This document shows, in pieces, positions 44,772 through 53,263 of a DNA stretch of 64,000 nucleotides. Position 1 is the stretch's first letter. Each line of letters opens with the position of its first letter. Source of the DNA: Tropicimonas sp. IMCC34043 (lineage in GTDB: Bacteria; Pseudomonadota; Alphaproteobacteria; Rhodobacterales; Rhodobacteraceae); contig NZ_QMEK01000001.1 of NCBI RefSeq assembly GCF_003390845.1, forward strand, positions 1,860,001-1,924,000, written 5' to 3'. Made by a program: the position numbers and the translations under genes. Under the pieces are notes generated by a model. The model was not told the origin of the DNA. It saw nothing but the letters and a program-made list of their open reading frames with translations, and made no database searches.

Positions 44772-45577
44772 GCCGCGACCACGCGCATGGCATCGATGCT
44801 GGCAGGGCTGACGGATGCCAGCGCATCGAGGAAAGCCATGGCAAAGCTGCCCGGACCCTGCGCCGACAGTTCCGCCGCCTCGCCCGCGGCGGCGAAATGG
44901 CTGAGCGCGCCGACGGTCGCGGCGAACGGGTCGGGGACCGCGGCGGCATAGGCGCCGACGAGGCAGGTCAACGCACAGCCCGTCGCCGTCACCTGCGGCA
45001 TCAAGGCCGAGCCACCGGCAATCCGCACCCCCCGCGTCCCGTCGGTCACGAAATCGACCGCGCCGGTCACCGCAACGACGCCACCGGTCTGCGCCGCAAG
45101 GGCCCGCGCCGCCTGTTCCGCCGCCGCCACGCTGTCACCGGCGTCGACGCCCTTTCCGGCACTGGCCTGCCCGGCAAGCGCCAGGATCTCGGAGGCATTG
45201 CCGCGCACCACATCGGGGCAGAGCGCGATCAGCCGGGCGACGGTCTCGCGCCGGAAACGTGTCGCGAAACAGGCCACCGGATCCAGCACCCAGGGCACGC
45301 CCGCTTCGCGCGCCGCATTGGCCGCCGCCATCATGCCCTCGACCCAGCGCGGGCCGATGGTGCCGATGTTCACCGTCACCGCCCCGGCAATCCCCGCGAA
45401 TTCGCCCGATTCCTCGGGGTCATGCACCATTGCCGGAGCAGCCCCCGCCGCCAGCAGAACGTTGGCGGCAAAGTTCATCGCGACATAATTGGTGATGCAC
45501 TGAACGAGTGGCGTTGCCGCCCGCATTGCAGACAGCGCTTCGGCCGGGGTTCGGGACAGGGTGTCGGGACGGGTCAT
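44768..45577 (-). CDS. thiM: Hydroxyethylthiazole kinase ThiM
   Basis: Salvage kinase making thiazole phosphate. 269 residues, beginning with VQCITNYVAMNFAANVLLA, with VLDPVACFAT and the catalytic VTATGCALTCLVGAY. First gene after the TPP riboswitch; AAGGAGG (45590-45584) lies 6 bases from the ATG and is partly inside a hairpin. Confidence 0.95.
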   Translation of the reverse strand: MTRPDTLSRTPAEALSAMRAATPLVQCITNYVAMNFAANVLLAAGAAPAMVHDPEESGEFAGIAGAVTVNIGTIGPRWVEGMMAAANAAREAGVPWVLDPVACFATRFRRETVARLIALCPDVVRGNASEILALAGQASAGKGVDAGDSVAAAEQAARALAAQTGGVVAVTGAVDFVTDGTRGVRIAGGSALMPQVTATGCALTCLVGAYAAAVPDPFAATVGALSHFAAAGEAAELSAQGPGSFAMAFLDALASVSPASIDAMRVVAA

Positions 45578-45582
45578 TGCGT

Positions 45583-45712
45583 GCCTCCTTGGCAGAGGCC
45601 GGTCGGAAACGGGATGGTCTGCCCCGGTTCCCGACTCCCTCCGCCAGCATGATCTGGTTCAGGTTCAAAGGGTGCTTCTCAGCCCGGATAAACGGACGCC
45701 CCTGTCGATGAC
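45583..45712 (-). promoter_or_regulatory. TPP (THI-box) riboswitch with Shine-Dalgarno-sequestering stem
   Basis: On the minus strand the conserved THI-box blocks occur in order: CAGGGGCGTCC (from about 45709), GGCTGAGA, ACCCTTTGAACCTGA, ATCATGCTGGCGGAGGGA (to about 45634). Downstream GTCGGGAACCGGG can pair with CCCGTTTCCGAC. Then GCCTC (45599-45595) pairs with GAGGC (45587-45583), tying up the AGGAGG of thiM. Binding of TPP should shut translation of the seven-gene operon. Confidence 0.92.
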
Positions 45713-45765
45713 GCTCAGACAAACAGATCGCCCCGGCAATGTCACGGGGCAATCGCAAAGAAATC

Positions 45766-45791
45766 GGGCCGCCCCGTGCACGGGACGACCC
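45766..45791 (-). terminator. Terminator of the CoA-transferase operon
   Basis: 11-base stem (two G-T pairs) GGGTCGTCCCG/CGGGGCGGCCC with loop TGCA, followed on the minus strand by GATTTCTTT. Lies 71 bases after the scoB stop. Confidence 0.65.
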
Positions 45792-45862
45792 TTAAGTCAG
45801 CTTCGGTCAAATTGCTCCGGCTCAGGGCGCGCCGCGCGGGCGGCGCCCCCCGGCAGATAGTG

Positions 45863-46516
45863 TCAGACCAGTTCCATGGCCGGGATCTGTTCGGGGATGA
45901 TCAGACTTGCCGAGGTCGCGGCACGCACATCCTCGACACTTGCTCCCGGCCCGAGTTCGCGCAGAACCAGACCTGCCTCGGTCGGCTCGATCACCGCAAG
46001 CTCGGTCACGATCAGACTGACCCGCCGCGCCGCGGTCAGGGGCAGCGTGCACTCGGGCACGATCTTGGGCTTGCCCTTGGCGCTGTGCACCATGGCAACG
46101 ATCACCCGCTTGGCGCCGGCCACCAGATCCATCGCGCCGCCCATGCCCGGCACCATCTTGCCCGGCACCATCCAGTTGGCGAGAAATCCGCGCTCGTCGA
46201 CCTGCAGCCCGCCGAGAACGGTCATGTCCAGATGCCCGCCGCGGATCAGTCCGAAGGACATCGCCGAATCGATCGAGGCAGCCCCCGGCACCGCCGTCAC
46301 AAAGCTGCCGCCCGCGTCGGTCAGATCGGGATCTTCCATACCCTCGGGCGGTCGCGAGCCAAGGCCGATCACCCCGTTCTCGGCCTGGAAGAACACATCC
46401 ACATCGGCCGGCAGAAAATTGGCGACGAGGCTCGGCAACCCGATCCCGAGGTTGACCAGCATGTCGGTCTTGACCTCGCGCGCGACACGGCGGGCAATGA
46501 TTTCCTTTGCGTCCAT
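45863..46516 (-). CDS. scoB: 3-oxoacid CoA-transferase subunit B
   Basis: Moves CoA between succinyl-CoA or acetyl-CoA and a 3-oxoacid. 217 residues with the catalytic glutamate in FFQAENGVIGLG near residue 46 and the GGHLDMTVLGGLQVD segment. One base after subunit A. AtoA versus ScoB specificity cannot be told by eye. Confidence 0.92.
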   Translation of the reverse strand: MDAKEIIARRVAREVKTDMLVNLGIGLPSLVANFLPADVDVFFQAENGVIGLGSRPPEGMEDPDLTDAGGSFVTAVPGAASIDSAMSFGLIRGGHLDMTVLGGLQVDERGFLANWMVPGKMVPGMGGAMDLVAGAKRVIVAMVHSAKGKPKIVPECTLPLTAARRVSLIVTELAVIEPTEAGLVLRELGPGASVEDVRAATSASLIIPEQIPAMELV

Positions 46517-46517
46517 C

Positions 46518-47171
46518 TCAGTGCTCCCGTTCCAGAAGGTGATCGACCAGAACGCCCGGCGTCTTCACGGCATCGGGCGGGATCGCGCCGACCGGCAGGA
46601 TCGAATGCGGCTCGGCAATCACCGTGTCGGCGGCCATCGCCATGATCGGGTTGAAGTTGTGGGCGGTCAGCGAATATTCCAGATTGCCCTTGTAGTCGGC
46701 CGACTTCGCCGCGATCAGCGCGAAATCGCCCCGGATCGGCTTTTCCAGCAAGAACCGCTTGCCGTCGATCTCCATCACCTGCTTGCCGTCCTCGACCGGC
46801 GTGCCAAGACCCGTGGCCGTCAGAACGCCCCCGAGTCCCACACCGCCCGCGCGGATCCGCTCGACCAGCGTGCCTTGGGGCACCAGTTCGACCTCGATCT
46901 CGCCCGCGATCAACTTGGCCTGGGTCTCGGGGTTCAGCCCGATGTGGCTGGCAATCAGTTTCGTCACCAGCCCGGCCGTCACCAGCTTGCCGATGCCGCA
47001 CCCCGGCATCGCGGTATCATTTGCGACCACCGTGAACCCGCCGACCCCGCGCGCCACCAGCGCGTCGATCAGACGATGGGGCGATCCGACCCCCATGAAC
47101 CCGCCGATCAGCAGCACGGACCCTTCCGGGATCAATGCCGCCGCCTCGTCCGCTTTCTTGGCTGTCTTCAT
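46518..47171 (-). CDS. scoA: 3-oxoacid CoA-transferase subunit A
   Basis: 217 residues from ATG 47171. LIGGFMGVGSPHRLIDAL at about residues 20-38, then the family GxGxP-like ANDTAMPGCGIGKL. AGAGG lies 8 bases upstream of this ATG; the longer frame to 47204 lacks a ribosome-binding site. Co-transcribed with subunit B. Confidence 0.92.
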   Translation of the reverse strand: MKTAKKADEAAALIPEGSVLLIGGFMGVGSPHRLIDALVARGVGGFTVVANDTAMPGCGIGKLVTAGLVTKLIASHIGLNPETQAKLIAGEIEVELVPQGTLVERIRAGGVGLGGVLTATGLGTPVEDGKQVMEIDGKRFLLEKPIRGDFALIAAKSADYKGNLEYSLTAHNFNPIMAMAADTVIAEPHSILPVGAIPPDAVKTPGVLVDHLLEREH

Positions 47172-47400
47172 CTGTCGCACCTCTACTGGACTGACGCGTT
47201 CCATCGCCCATGGTCGGGGATAATCTGCCGATACGACAGGGAAGTGTCGGGGGCAGCATGTCGCAGGGCGCTACTCGCAACCGCGCCATGACGGCAGGAC
47301 CGAAAACGTCATCCCGCCCCTCGGGTCGCACGTCGGGGAGACCGCGCGACGACCCGGTTCCGGCGTTCGGCTGCGGACCGTCATGGCTCGGCGCGAAATG

Positions 47401-48531
47401 TCAGCCCCGGCGCAAGCGCCGCCGCAGGCGCCGCCGCGATACCGCGAGCATCAGGAAACCCGACGACAACAACGGCAGACCGGCCGGCACCGGGACCGCC
47501 AATGGCGTCAGGAGAAATGCGTGGTTCGCGCCCGAGGCGGTCTTTCCGATGGCGAGGATCTGTCCCTTGTCGTTGACGTCATAGGCATTGACCAAGCTCA
47601 CGCCCAGCAGTGCGTCGATCTCGCCGTTCAGGTCCACCATCTTGCCGTTCTTCCAGACGAAGGCATGGACCCCGGCCTCGGAACCGCTGCGGCCCACGAT
47701 CTGACCCGATGCGTTGATCGCCATGGCCTGGCTGTAGTTCAATCCCCCCGGAAGATCGCCGAGGTTTGTCAGCACCCCGTCCTCCCACAGGAATGCACGG
47801 GGCCCGGTGCTGGAGGAGGTATAGCCGACAACCGCCCCGCTGTCGTTGACGCCATAGGCAAAGGCGCTGCCATGGCCACCCGGCAGATTGCCGATCTCAA
47901 TCATCTCGCCGTCTTTCCACAATGCGGCGCTGTTCACAGTGCCGTCATTGAAGTAGCCGACGATCGCGCTTCCGTCATCGCTGATCCCGAGCGCGAAGGT
48001 GTCATCGGTTCCGCCATAGGCTGCGCCGATATCCGTCATCACGCCATCGCTCCACACGAAGCCACGGGAACTGTCATCGGCCGAGCTGAACCCCACGATC
48101 TGGCCGGCGTTATTGATGGCCGTCGCATAGCTGCCGACGGTGCCCCCCGGCAGATTGCCGAGGTCGCTGATCGCGCCGCTTTCCCACAGAATGGCGTGAT
48201 TGACGCCGTCGCGGGTGCTGTAGCCCACGATCTGACCGGCGTCGTTGATGCCAAGAGCATAGCTTTCGCTGCCCCCCGCCACGACACCGAGGTCGGTCAG
48301 AACACCACTGTCCCAAAGAAATGCGTGATACCCGGTCGCGGTCGCGCCATATCCCACGACCTGCCCCAGTTCGTTGAGGCCCCGGGCATAGGTTGCGTCC
48401 GCTCCGCCGGGCAGGTCGCCGATATCGACCATGCTATAGCTGAGCGCCGATACCGCCGAAGCGCCGCTCAGGATGCAAAATGAGACAATGGCACTCAAAG
48501 GGAGTACGCTGGTCGGAAAAGCTAGGCGCAT
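47401..48531 (-). CDS. HAF-repeat exported protein with VPxPA C-terminal sorting tail
   Basis: 376 residues: signal peptide (FPTSVLPLSAIVSF to ASAVSA), then about seven HAF-type repeats of about 46 residues, each built from DLGxLPGG, a (G/N)xINxxGQIVG(Y/F) turn and a (H)AFLWxxGxMxDLG strand. The last 25 residues are VPVPAG, a hydrophobic helix and a run of arginines, the VPLPA/PEP-CTERM exosortase-style tail. I chose ATG 48531 for its GAGGA five bases upstream and immediate signal peptide; ATG 48561 is also in frame. Role unknown, probably surface or biofilm associated. Confidence 0.82.
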   Translation of the reverse strand: MRLAFPTSVLPLSAIVSFCILSGASAVSALSYSMVDIGDLPGGADATYARGLNELGQVVGYGATATGYHAFLWDSGVLTDLGVVAGGSESYALGINDAGQIVGYSTRDGVNHAILWESGAISDLGNLPGGTVGSYATAINNAGQIVGFSSADDSSRGFVWSDGVMTDIGAAYGGTDDTFALGISDDGSAIVGYFNDGTVNSAALWKDGEMIEIGNLPGGHGSAFAYGVNDSGAVVGYTSSSTGPRAFLWEDGVLTNLGDLPGGLNYSQAMAINASGQIVGRSGSEAGVHAFVWKNGKMVDLNGEIDALLGVSLVNAYDVNDKGQILAIGKTASGANHAFLLTPLAVPVPAGLPLLSSGFLMLAVSRRRLRRRLRRG

Positions 48532-48635
48532 GGCCATCCTCATGTAATTTCGTATTGTCATGCCCGCATCCGGTTTCCCGCGCAGCACCAGTTCAGGCAG
48601 AAGATGTCTTCTTTGCCACAACCCCTCTTTTGAGC

Positions 48636-48682
48636 AATACAACCATAAGGGCAAATATGACGCTGCGTAAATACAACCATAA
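48636..48682. repeat. 13-base direct repeat upstream of the HAF-repeat gene
   Basis: AATACAACCATAA occurs at 48636-48648 and 48670-48682, 34 bases apart, in an AT-rich stretch 105 bases upstream of the gene start. Likely regulator binding sites; no known consensus matched. Confidence 0.5.
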
Positions 48683-48790
48683 CGCGATGCCGCGCTGCGG
48701 AGACGCAACAGCGACACACCCCATCTGACGTCAAAACTCGTATTGTTACAATATTTTCAATTACTTAAGAAAATATGGATTGACTTGGGC

Positions 48791-50305
48791 TCAGGTTTCA
48801 AAAATGCCTCGATATTGCTCTCGCAGCAGCTTTTTCTGGACCTTGCCCATGGAGTTTCGCGGCAGTTCCTCAAGGATCACATAGTGCCGCGGCTGTTTGA
48901 ACCGGGCCAGCCTTGTGCCGATCTCGGCCTCGATCGTCGCAATGTCGAGCATCGCGCCCGGCTCGGGCACCAGCACCGCAACCACGCTTTCGCCGAAATC
49001 GGGATGGGGCGCGCCGATCACCGCGCTTTCCAGCACGCCCGACTCGGCATCGAGAACCTCCTCGACTTCCTTGGGATAGATGTTGAACCCGCCCGAGATG
49101 ATCAGGTCCTTGCCACGGCCGACGATGGTCACATAGCCATCCTCGGCCAGCGTCCCGAGATCGCCGGTGATGAAGAACCCGTCGGGCCGGAGCTCCTCGG
49201 CGGTCTTCTCGGGCATCCGCCAATAGCCCCTGAAGACGTTGGGGCCGCGCACCTCGATCATCCCCACCTCGCCCACGGGCACCTCGTGGCCGCTGTCGGG
49301 GTCGGTAACGCGGATCTCCACCCCCGGCAGGGCGGGTCCCACGGTGCCGGCCCGGCGGTCGCCGTCATAGGGGTTCGAGGTGTTCATGTTGGTCTCGGTC
49401 ATGCCATAGCGTTCCAGGATCCGACTGCCGGTCCGCGCCTCGAAGGCGCGGTGGGTTTCGGCCAGCAGCGGTGCCGAGCCGGAGATGAACAGGCGCATGC
49501 CGGTAACCAGTTCGCGCGTGAAGCCGGGTTCGTCGAGCAGCCGCGTGTAGAATGTCGGCACCCCCATCATCGCGGTCGCGTGCGGCAGTGCCTCCATCAC
49601 GCTGTTCAATTCGAACCGCGGCAGGAACACCATCGACCCGCCGGCCAGCAGCATCACGTTGCAGGCCACGAACAACCCGTGGGAGTGAAAGATCGGCAGC
49701 GCGTGGATCAACACGTCGCGGTCGGTGAAACGCCAAGTCTCGGTCAGCACACGGGCGTTCGACAACAGGTTGCGATGGCTCAGCATCGCTCCCTTCGACA
49801 GCCCCGTCGTGCCCGAGGTGTAGAGCAGCGCCGCCAGGTCATCCTCGCCCCGGTCGACCGGGACAAAGCTCTCCGGAAGCTCGGCGGCAAGATCCGGAAA
49901 GCTGCCGGTGCCATCGGCTTCGAGCGTCTCGAACCTCGCGTCAAGCGCGGTGCAGGTCGGCTGAAGGGCCGCGCGGGCCTGCGGCCGTCCCAGCACCAGA
50001 CGGGCACCCGAGTTCGAGATGAAGTATTCGACCTCGTGCGGGGTATAGCCCGTGTTCAGCGGCAGAAAGACCACCCCCGACATGACGCAGGCGGCATAGA
50101 CCGCCAGCGCCTCGGGCGACTTGTCGACCTGCACCGCCAACCGGTCACCGCGCTGCAGGCCAAGCTCTGTCAGAAGGTTGGCAAAGCGCGCGGCCAGGCG
50201 CAGGAACTCGTCATGGCTCCAGGTTCTTTCGCCGGGGCAGACGAGAAACGGCGTGTCAGCCCCCAGATGGCGGGCGAAAAGGGCGTCAAAAAGAGGATTT
50301 GGCAT
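48791..50305 (-). CDS. matB: Malonyl-CoA synthetase MatB-like acyl-CoA ligase
   Basis: ANL-superfamily ligase of 504 residues. P-loop-like YTSGTTGLSKG at 162-172, the MatB-type LPIFHSHGLFVACN, A5 motif RYGMTETNMNTSNPY, hinge GRGKDLIISGGFNIYPKEVEE and the terminal catalytic Lys in SMGKVQK. These segments resemble MatB more than long-chain or acetyl-CoA ligases. No malonate decarboxylase (matA) or transporter (matC) is adjacent, so malonate as substrate is an inference. Confidence 0.82.
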   Translation of the reverse strand: MPNPLFDALFARHLGADTPFLVCPGERTWSHDEFLRLAARFANLLTELGLQRGDRLAVQVDKSPEALAVYAACVMSGVVFLPLNTGYTPHEVEYFISNSGARLVLGRPQARAALQPTCTALDARFETLEADGTGSFPDLAAELPESFVPVDRGEDDLAALLYTSGTTGLSKGAMLSHRNLLSNARVLTETWRFTDRDVLIHALPIFHSHGLFVACNVMLLAGGSMVFLPRFELNSVMEALPHATAMMGVPTFYTRLLDEPGFTRELVTGMRLFISGSAPLLAETHRAFEARTGSRILERYGMTETNMNTSNPYDGDRRAGTVGPALPGVEIRVTDPDSGHEVPVGEVGMIEVRGPNVFRGYWRMPEKTAEELRPDGFFITGDLGTLAEDGYVTIVGRGKDLIISGGFNIYPKEVEEVLDAESGVLESAVIGAPHPDFGESVVAVLVPEPGAMLDIATIEAEIGTRLARFKQPRHYVILEELPRNSMGKVQKKLLREQYRGIFET

Positions 50306-51007
50306 CGGGTGGCCTCGCTGCTGTCCGTCCGTTCCTACCCCCGGGTCCGCAGAGAGGGCAAGATACCCTGCTGCCGCTGCCGGGGACGTGCCGCGGCTTG
50401 TCGCGTGTTGCCGTTGGGTCAGTATCCGAGCTTGCGTTCACCCGTTCGTATCAAGTGATATTTTCTGCTTGCGCAAAGCTTCCTGTGGATAACATTTCAT
50501 CCCCATCAACCTTTGATTAACCATCCCTGACGCCATTTCTGACCTTTCGTAACGCGATGGGCGACGGCGACGGCGTCCGCTTCAAGATGTAAAAATAATG
50601 CATTGTTATTGCTTCATAAATCGGAAAACAGACTGCCAGTGCCGTGACCCGACAATGGAAAATTCCTGCCGCCCGCGGGACAGAGTCGCAGGAAAACACC
50701 GGCAAATCTGTGGATAAGTCAGTGGAGAGATCGTCAACGACCGCGGGAAAACCCTAACAGCCGCACCGCGTTGCAGCATTCTCAAGCTGGAGGTCTCTGG
50801 CCCTCGCCAAAGGGCTCGGCGCGGCTTGCCTCGGGGCTCCTGCAAGGCGAAATTGGGACGGCAATCGCAACGTCCGGAATCCGGGCGCCCCCGCCTGACG
50901 GAGCCTCAGATGACCCAACCGATGTGCCCTCCCAACGAAAATCGCGGCCATTTCCGACAAATCGCGCCCCGGCACGCCATCGCCGCCAGCCATCGTCAGC
51001 CGGCGCC
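50306..51007. other. 702-base gap with two exact DnaA-box sequences
   Basis: Divergent region between matB and the DgoK-like gene. TGTGGATAA, the complement of the TTATCCACA box, occurs at 50484-50492 and 50709-50717, same orientation, 217 bases between. An AT-rich block (50585-50640, with AATAATGCATTGTTATT) lies between them. No gene was supportable. This could be a DnaA-responsive promoter region or a minor origin-like site; the neighbouring genes are not those usually flanking an alphaproteobacterial oriC. Confidence 0.5.
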
Positions 51008-51904
51008 ATGACCGATCCGTCCCGCATTGCGGCCTGGCAACAGGAAGACCGCATTACCGCCTGGGGGATCGACGGAGATGGCCGCGTGCTGTGGCAGCAA
51101 AGCCTGCCGCTTGCCGAAAGCGCCTCCGCCGAAGCCGCCATCGTCGCGCTGGGGCAGATCGCCACTGCCCGGGGACAGACGGACGCCGAGGCGGTTGTCT
51201 GCGGGCTGATCCCGCCGGGACCTCGCGCCGCCGACTGGCTGCGTGCGGTGCCCTGCCCGCCGCTGCCGGGCAGCCTGCCTGCGCCGAACGAACGTGCCAT
51301 GGGGCTGCGGGTGGTGGCGGTTCCGGGGCTGAGCCAGACCAACCCGCCCGATCTGCTCTGCGGCGGCGAAACAGCGGTCGCGGGCTATCTGGCGCTGCAC
51401 TCGGATTTCGATGGCGTGCTTTGCCTGACCGGCGCGAACAGCGCCTGGATCCACGTCAGCGCCGGCGAGGTCGTCAGTTTCCGCAGCTTTCTGACCGGAG
51501 ACTTGCTGCGGGCTCTGGCAGATTCAGTGGACGCGGCCGCCAAGGTCGAACCCGGCAGCCCCGAAGCCCAGGCGCTGCGGCAGGCCGCCGGGGACAGCCT
51601 CGCCCACCCCGAGCGGCTGGCAGCGCGGCTGGCGCAGATCCGGGCCGAGCTGCGCGTGACCGGGCTCCACCCTGACATCGCCGCTGCGCGCCGCGCCGGG
51701 CTGCTGATCGGGGCAGAGCTTGCCGCAGCCCGGCCCTGGTGGCTGGGACAGGCGGTGACGGTGATCGGCACCGATCCCTCGCGCGGCCAGTATCTCGAGG
51801 CGCTGGCAGGGCTTGGTGTCACAGCGACATTGGCCGAACTTCCTGCGATGATCGTTGCCGGTCTGGGCGTTGCCCGGGCGCGAACCGCAACCGACGCTGC
51901 ATGA
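51008..51904 (+). CDS. 2-dehydro-3-deoxygalactonokinase (DgoK) family protein, degenerate N-terminus
   Basis: DgoK phosphorylates KDGal in galactonate breakdown. 298 residues align through most of the fold (NPPDLLCGGETAVAGYLA, LCLTGANSAWIHVSAGEVVSFRSFLTGDL, GLLIGAELAAA, VTVIGTDPSRGQYLEAL). The usual phosphate-1 motif DWGT(T/S), expected near residue 10, is replaced by AWQQED, so activity is doubtful. ATG 51008 begins the conserved part; the open frame upstream has no ribosome-binding site. galM follows after 114 bases. Confidence 0.78.
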   Translation: MTDPSRIAAWQQEDRITAWGIDGDGRVLWQQSLPLAESASAEAAIVALGQIATARGQTDAEAVVCGLIPPGPRAADWLRAVPCPPLPGSLPAPNERAMGLRVVAVPGLSQTNPPDLLCGGETAVAGYLALHSDFDGVLCLTGANSAWIHVSAGEVVSFRSFLTGDLLRALADSVDAAAKVEPGSPEAQALRQAAGDSLAHPERLAARLAQIRAELRVTGLHPDIAAARRAGLLIGAELAAARPWWLGQAVTVIGTDPSRGQYLEALAGLGVTATLAELPAMIVAGLGVARARTATDAA

Positions 51905-52018
51905 CACCGGCGCCGCGCAGGTTCGCGGATCGGACAGAAGCCCTGTCGACAGAGCAGTCCTGCATGAAGATGCCCGCACGCGCCGCCGATGCCACACCCG
52001 AAACCAACGAGGTCACTC

Positions 52019-53017
52019 ATGCGCAAGGAAAGCTTCGGAACCACCCGGGATGCCCGGACGGTGGAGCGTATCACACTCGACAACGGCACCCTGAGCATCG
52101 GCCTGCTGACCCTTGGCGCCACCTTGCAGGAGCTGCGGCTGGCCGGCTGCGACCGCTCGCTGACGCTCGGCAGCGCGGATGTGGCCGAATATGATACCGA
52201 TGGCGGATTGTACTATTTCGGCGCAATCGTCGGGCCGGTCGCCAACCGCATCCTCAATGCAACAACGTCGCTCGACGGTCGCACGCTGACGCTTCAGGCC
52301 AACGGCCCCGGCGGGCATTGCCTGCATGGCGGTCTGAACGGCCTGCACCAGAAGGTATGGGAGATCGTGGACGCGACAGACACTGAGGTGACGCTCGCCA
52401 CGACGGCCGCCGATGGCGAGGGTGGCTTCCCCGGCAACCGGCGGTTCGAGGCGCGATTCACGCTCGACGGCGCCAGTCTGGTCCTGACCCTGCGGGCCGA
52501 GACCGACGCCCCGACCCTGGTGAACCTTGCCAACCACAGCTACTGGAACCTCGGGCCGGGGCCGGATTTCCACGACCACAGCCTGCAGGTCTCGGCCGAC
52601 AGAATGCTGGTCGTCGATGACGTCGCCATGGTGACGGGCGAGATCCTGCCCGTCGCGGGCACGGCGTTCGACTTCCGCGAGCCGCGGCAATTGACGCCTG
52701 AGGACGACATCGACAACAACTTCTGTCTCGCCGAGGCGCGGGGGCCACTGCGGCCGGGTTGCGTGCTGACCGGCCCCGACGGTCTGCGCATGGAGGTTGC
52801 GACCACCGAACCGGGGCTGCAGATCTATGACGCGCGCCACATGCCGGCCGCGGGGGTCCCCGGACACGACGGCCACCGCTATGGCCCGCGCTCCGGCGTG
52901 GCGATCGAGGCGCAGTTCTGGCCCGACTCCCCGAACCACCCCGAATTCCCCTCGATCCGGCTCGATCCGGGCCAGCCCTGGGAACAGGTGACACGGTTCA
53001 CCTTCAGCCGCGGCTGA
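52019..53017 (+). CDS. galM: Aldose 1-epimerase (galactose mutarotase family)
   Basis: Interconverts alpha and beta anomers of aldoses. 332 residues from ATG 52019 (GAGG upstream). Substrate-binding VGPVANRI, catalytic His in LANHSYWNL, and catalytic Glu in GVAIEAQFWPDSPNHPEF. Beside the DgoK-like gene, it suggests a hexose or galactose-type pathway, but no dehydrogenase, dehydratase or aldolase of that route is adjacent. Confidence 0.92.
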   Translation: MRKESFGTTRDARTVERITLDNGTLSIGLLTLGATLQELRLAGCDRSLTLGSADVAEYDTDGGLYYFGAIVGPVANRILNATTSLDGRTLTLQANGPGGHCLHGGLNGLHQKVWEIVDATDTEVTLATTAADGEGGFPGNRRFEARFTLDGASLVLTLRAETDAPTLVNLANHSYWNLGPGPDFHDHSLQVSADRMLVVDDVAMVTGEILPVAGTAFDFREPRQLTPEDDIDNNFCLAEARGPLRPGCVLTGPDGLRMEVATTEPGLQIYDARHMPAAGVPGHDGHRYGPRSGVAIEAQFWPDSPNHPEFPSIRLDPGQPWEQVTRFTFSRG

Positions 53018-53263
53018 GCGCGATCCGCGGGGTCCGGTTCGGCCAGCCGCCGCGGGCGGGAGCGATCCTCGCCCGCCGCCATCTTGTCCGGCGTCGCGAA
53101 CGCCCGGAATCGCCTGACGGTATCATGCCTGTTTGGTGAAATCCCGGGTCCCGACGCCGTGCAGGCCGCCTTGCCGCGCCGGGCGGGGGCCGCGAGCCGG
53201 GTTGGATTCGCGCGCCGTCCGTGGTCTTGTAGCTGCACGTCCAGCACCAGCATCGGCTCTGAC

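Noticed and set aside
50306-51007. Chromosomal oriC
   Set aside because: Only two exact DnaA boxes and none of the genes usually beside alphaproteobacterial oriC; kept as a finding, not called as an origin.
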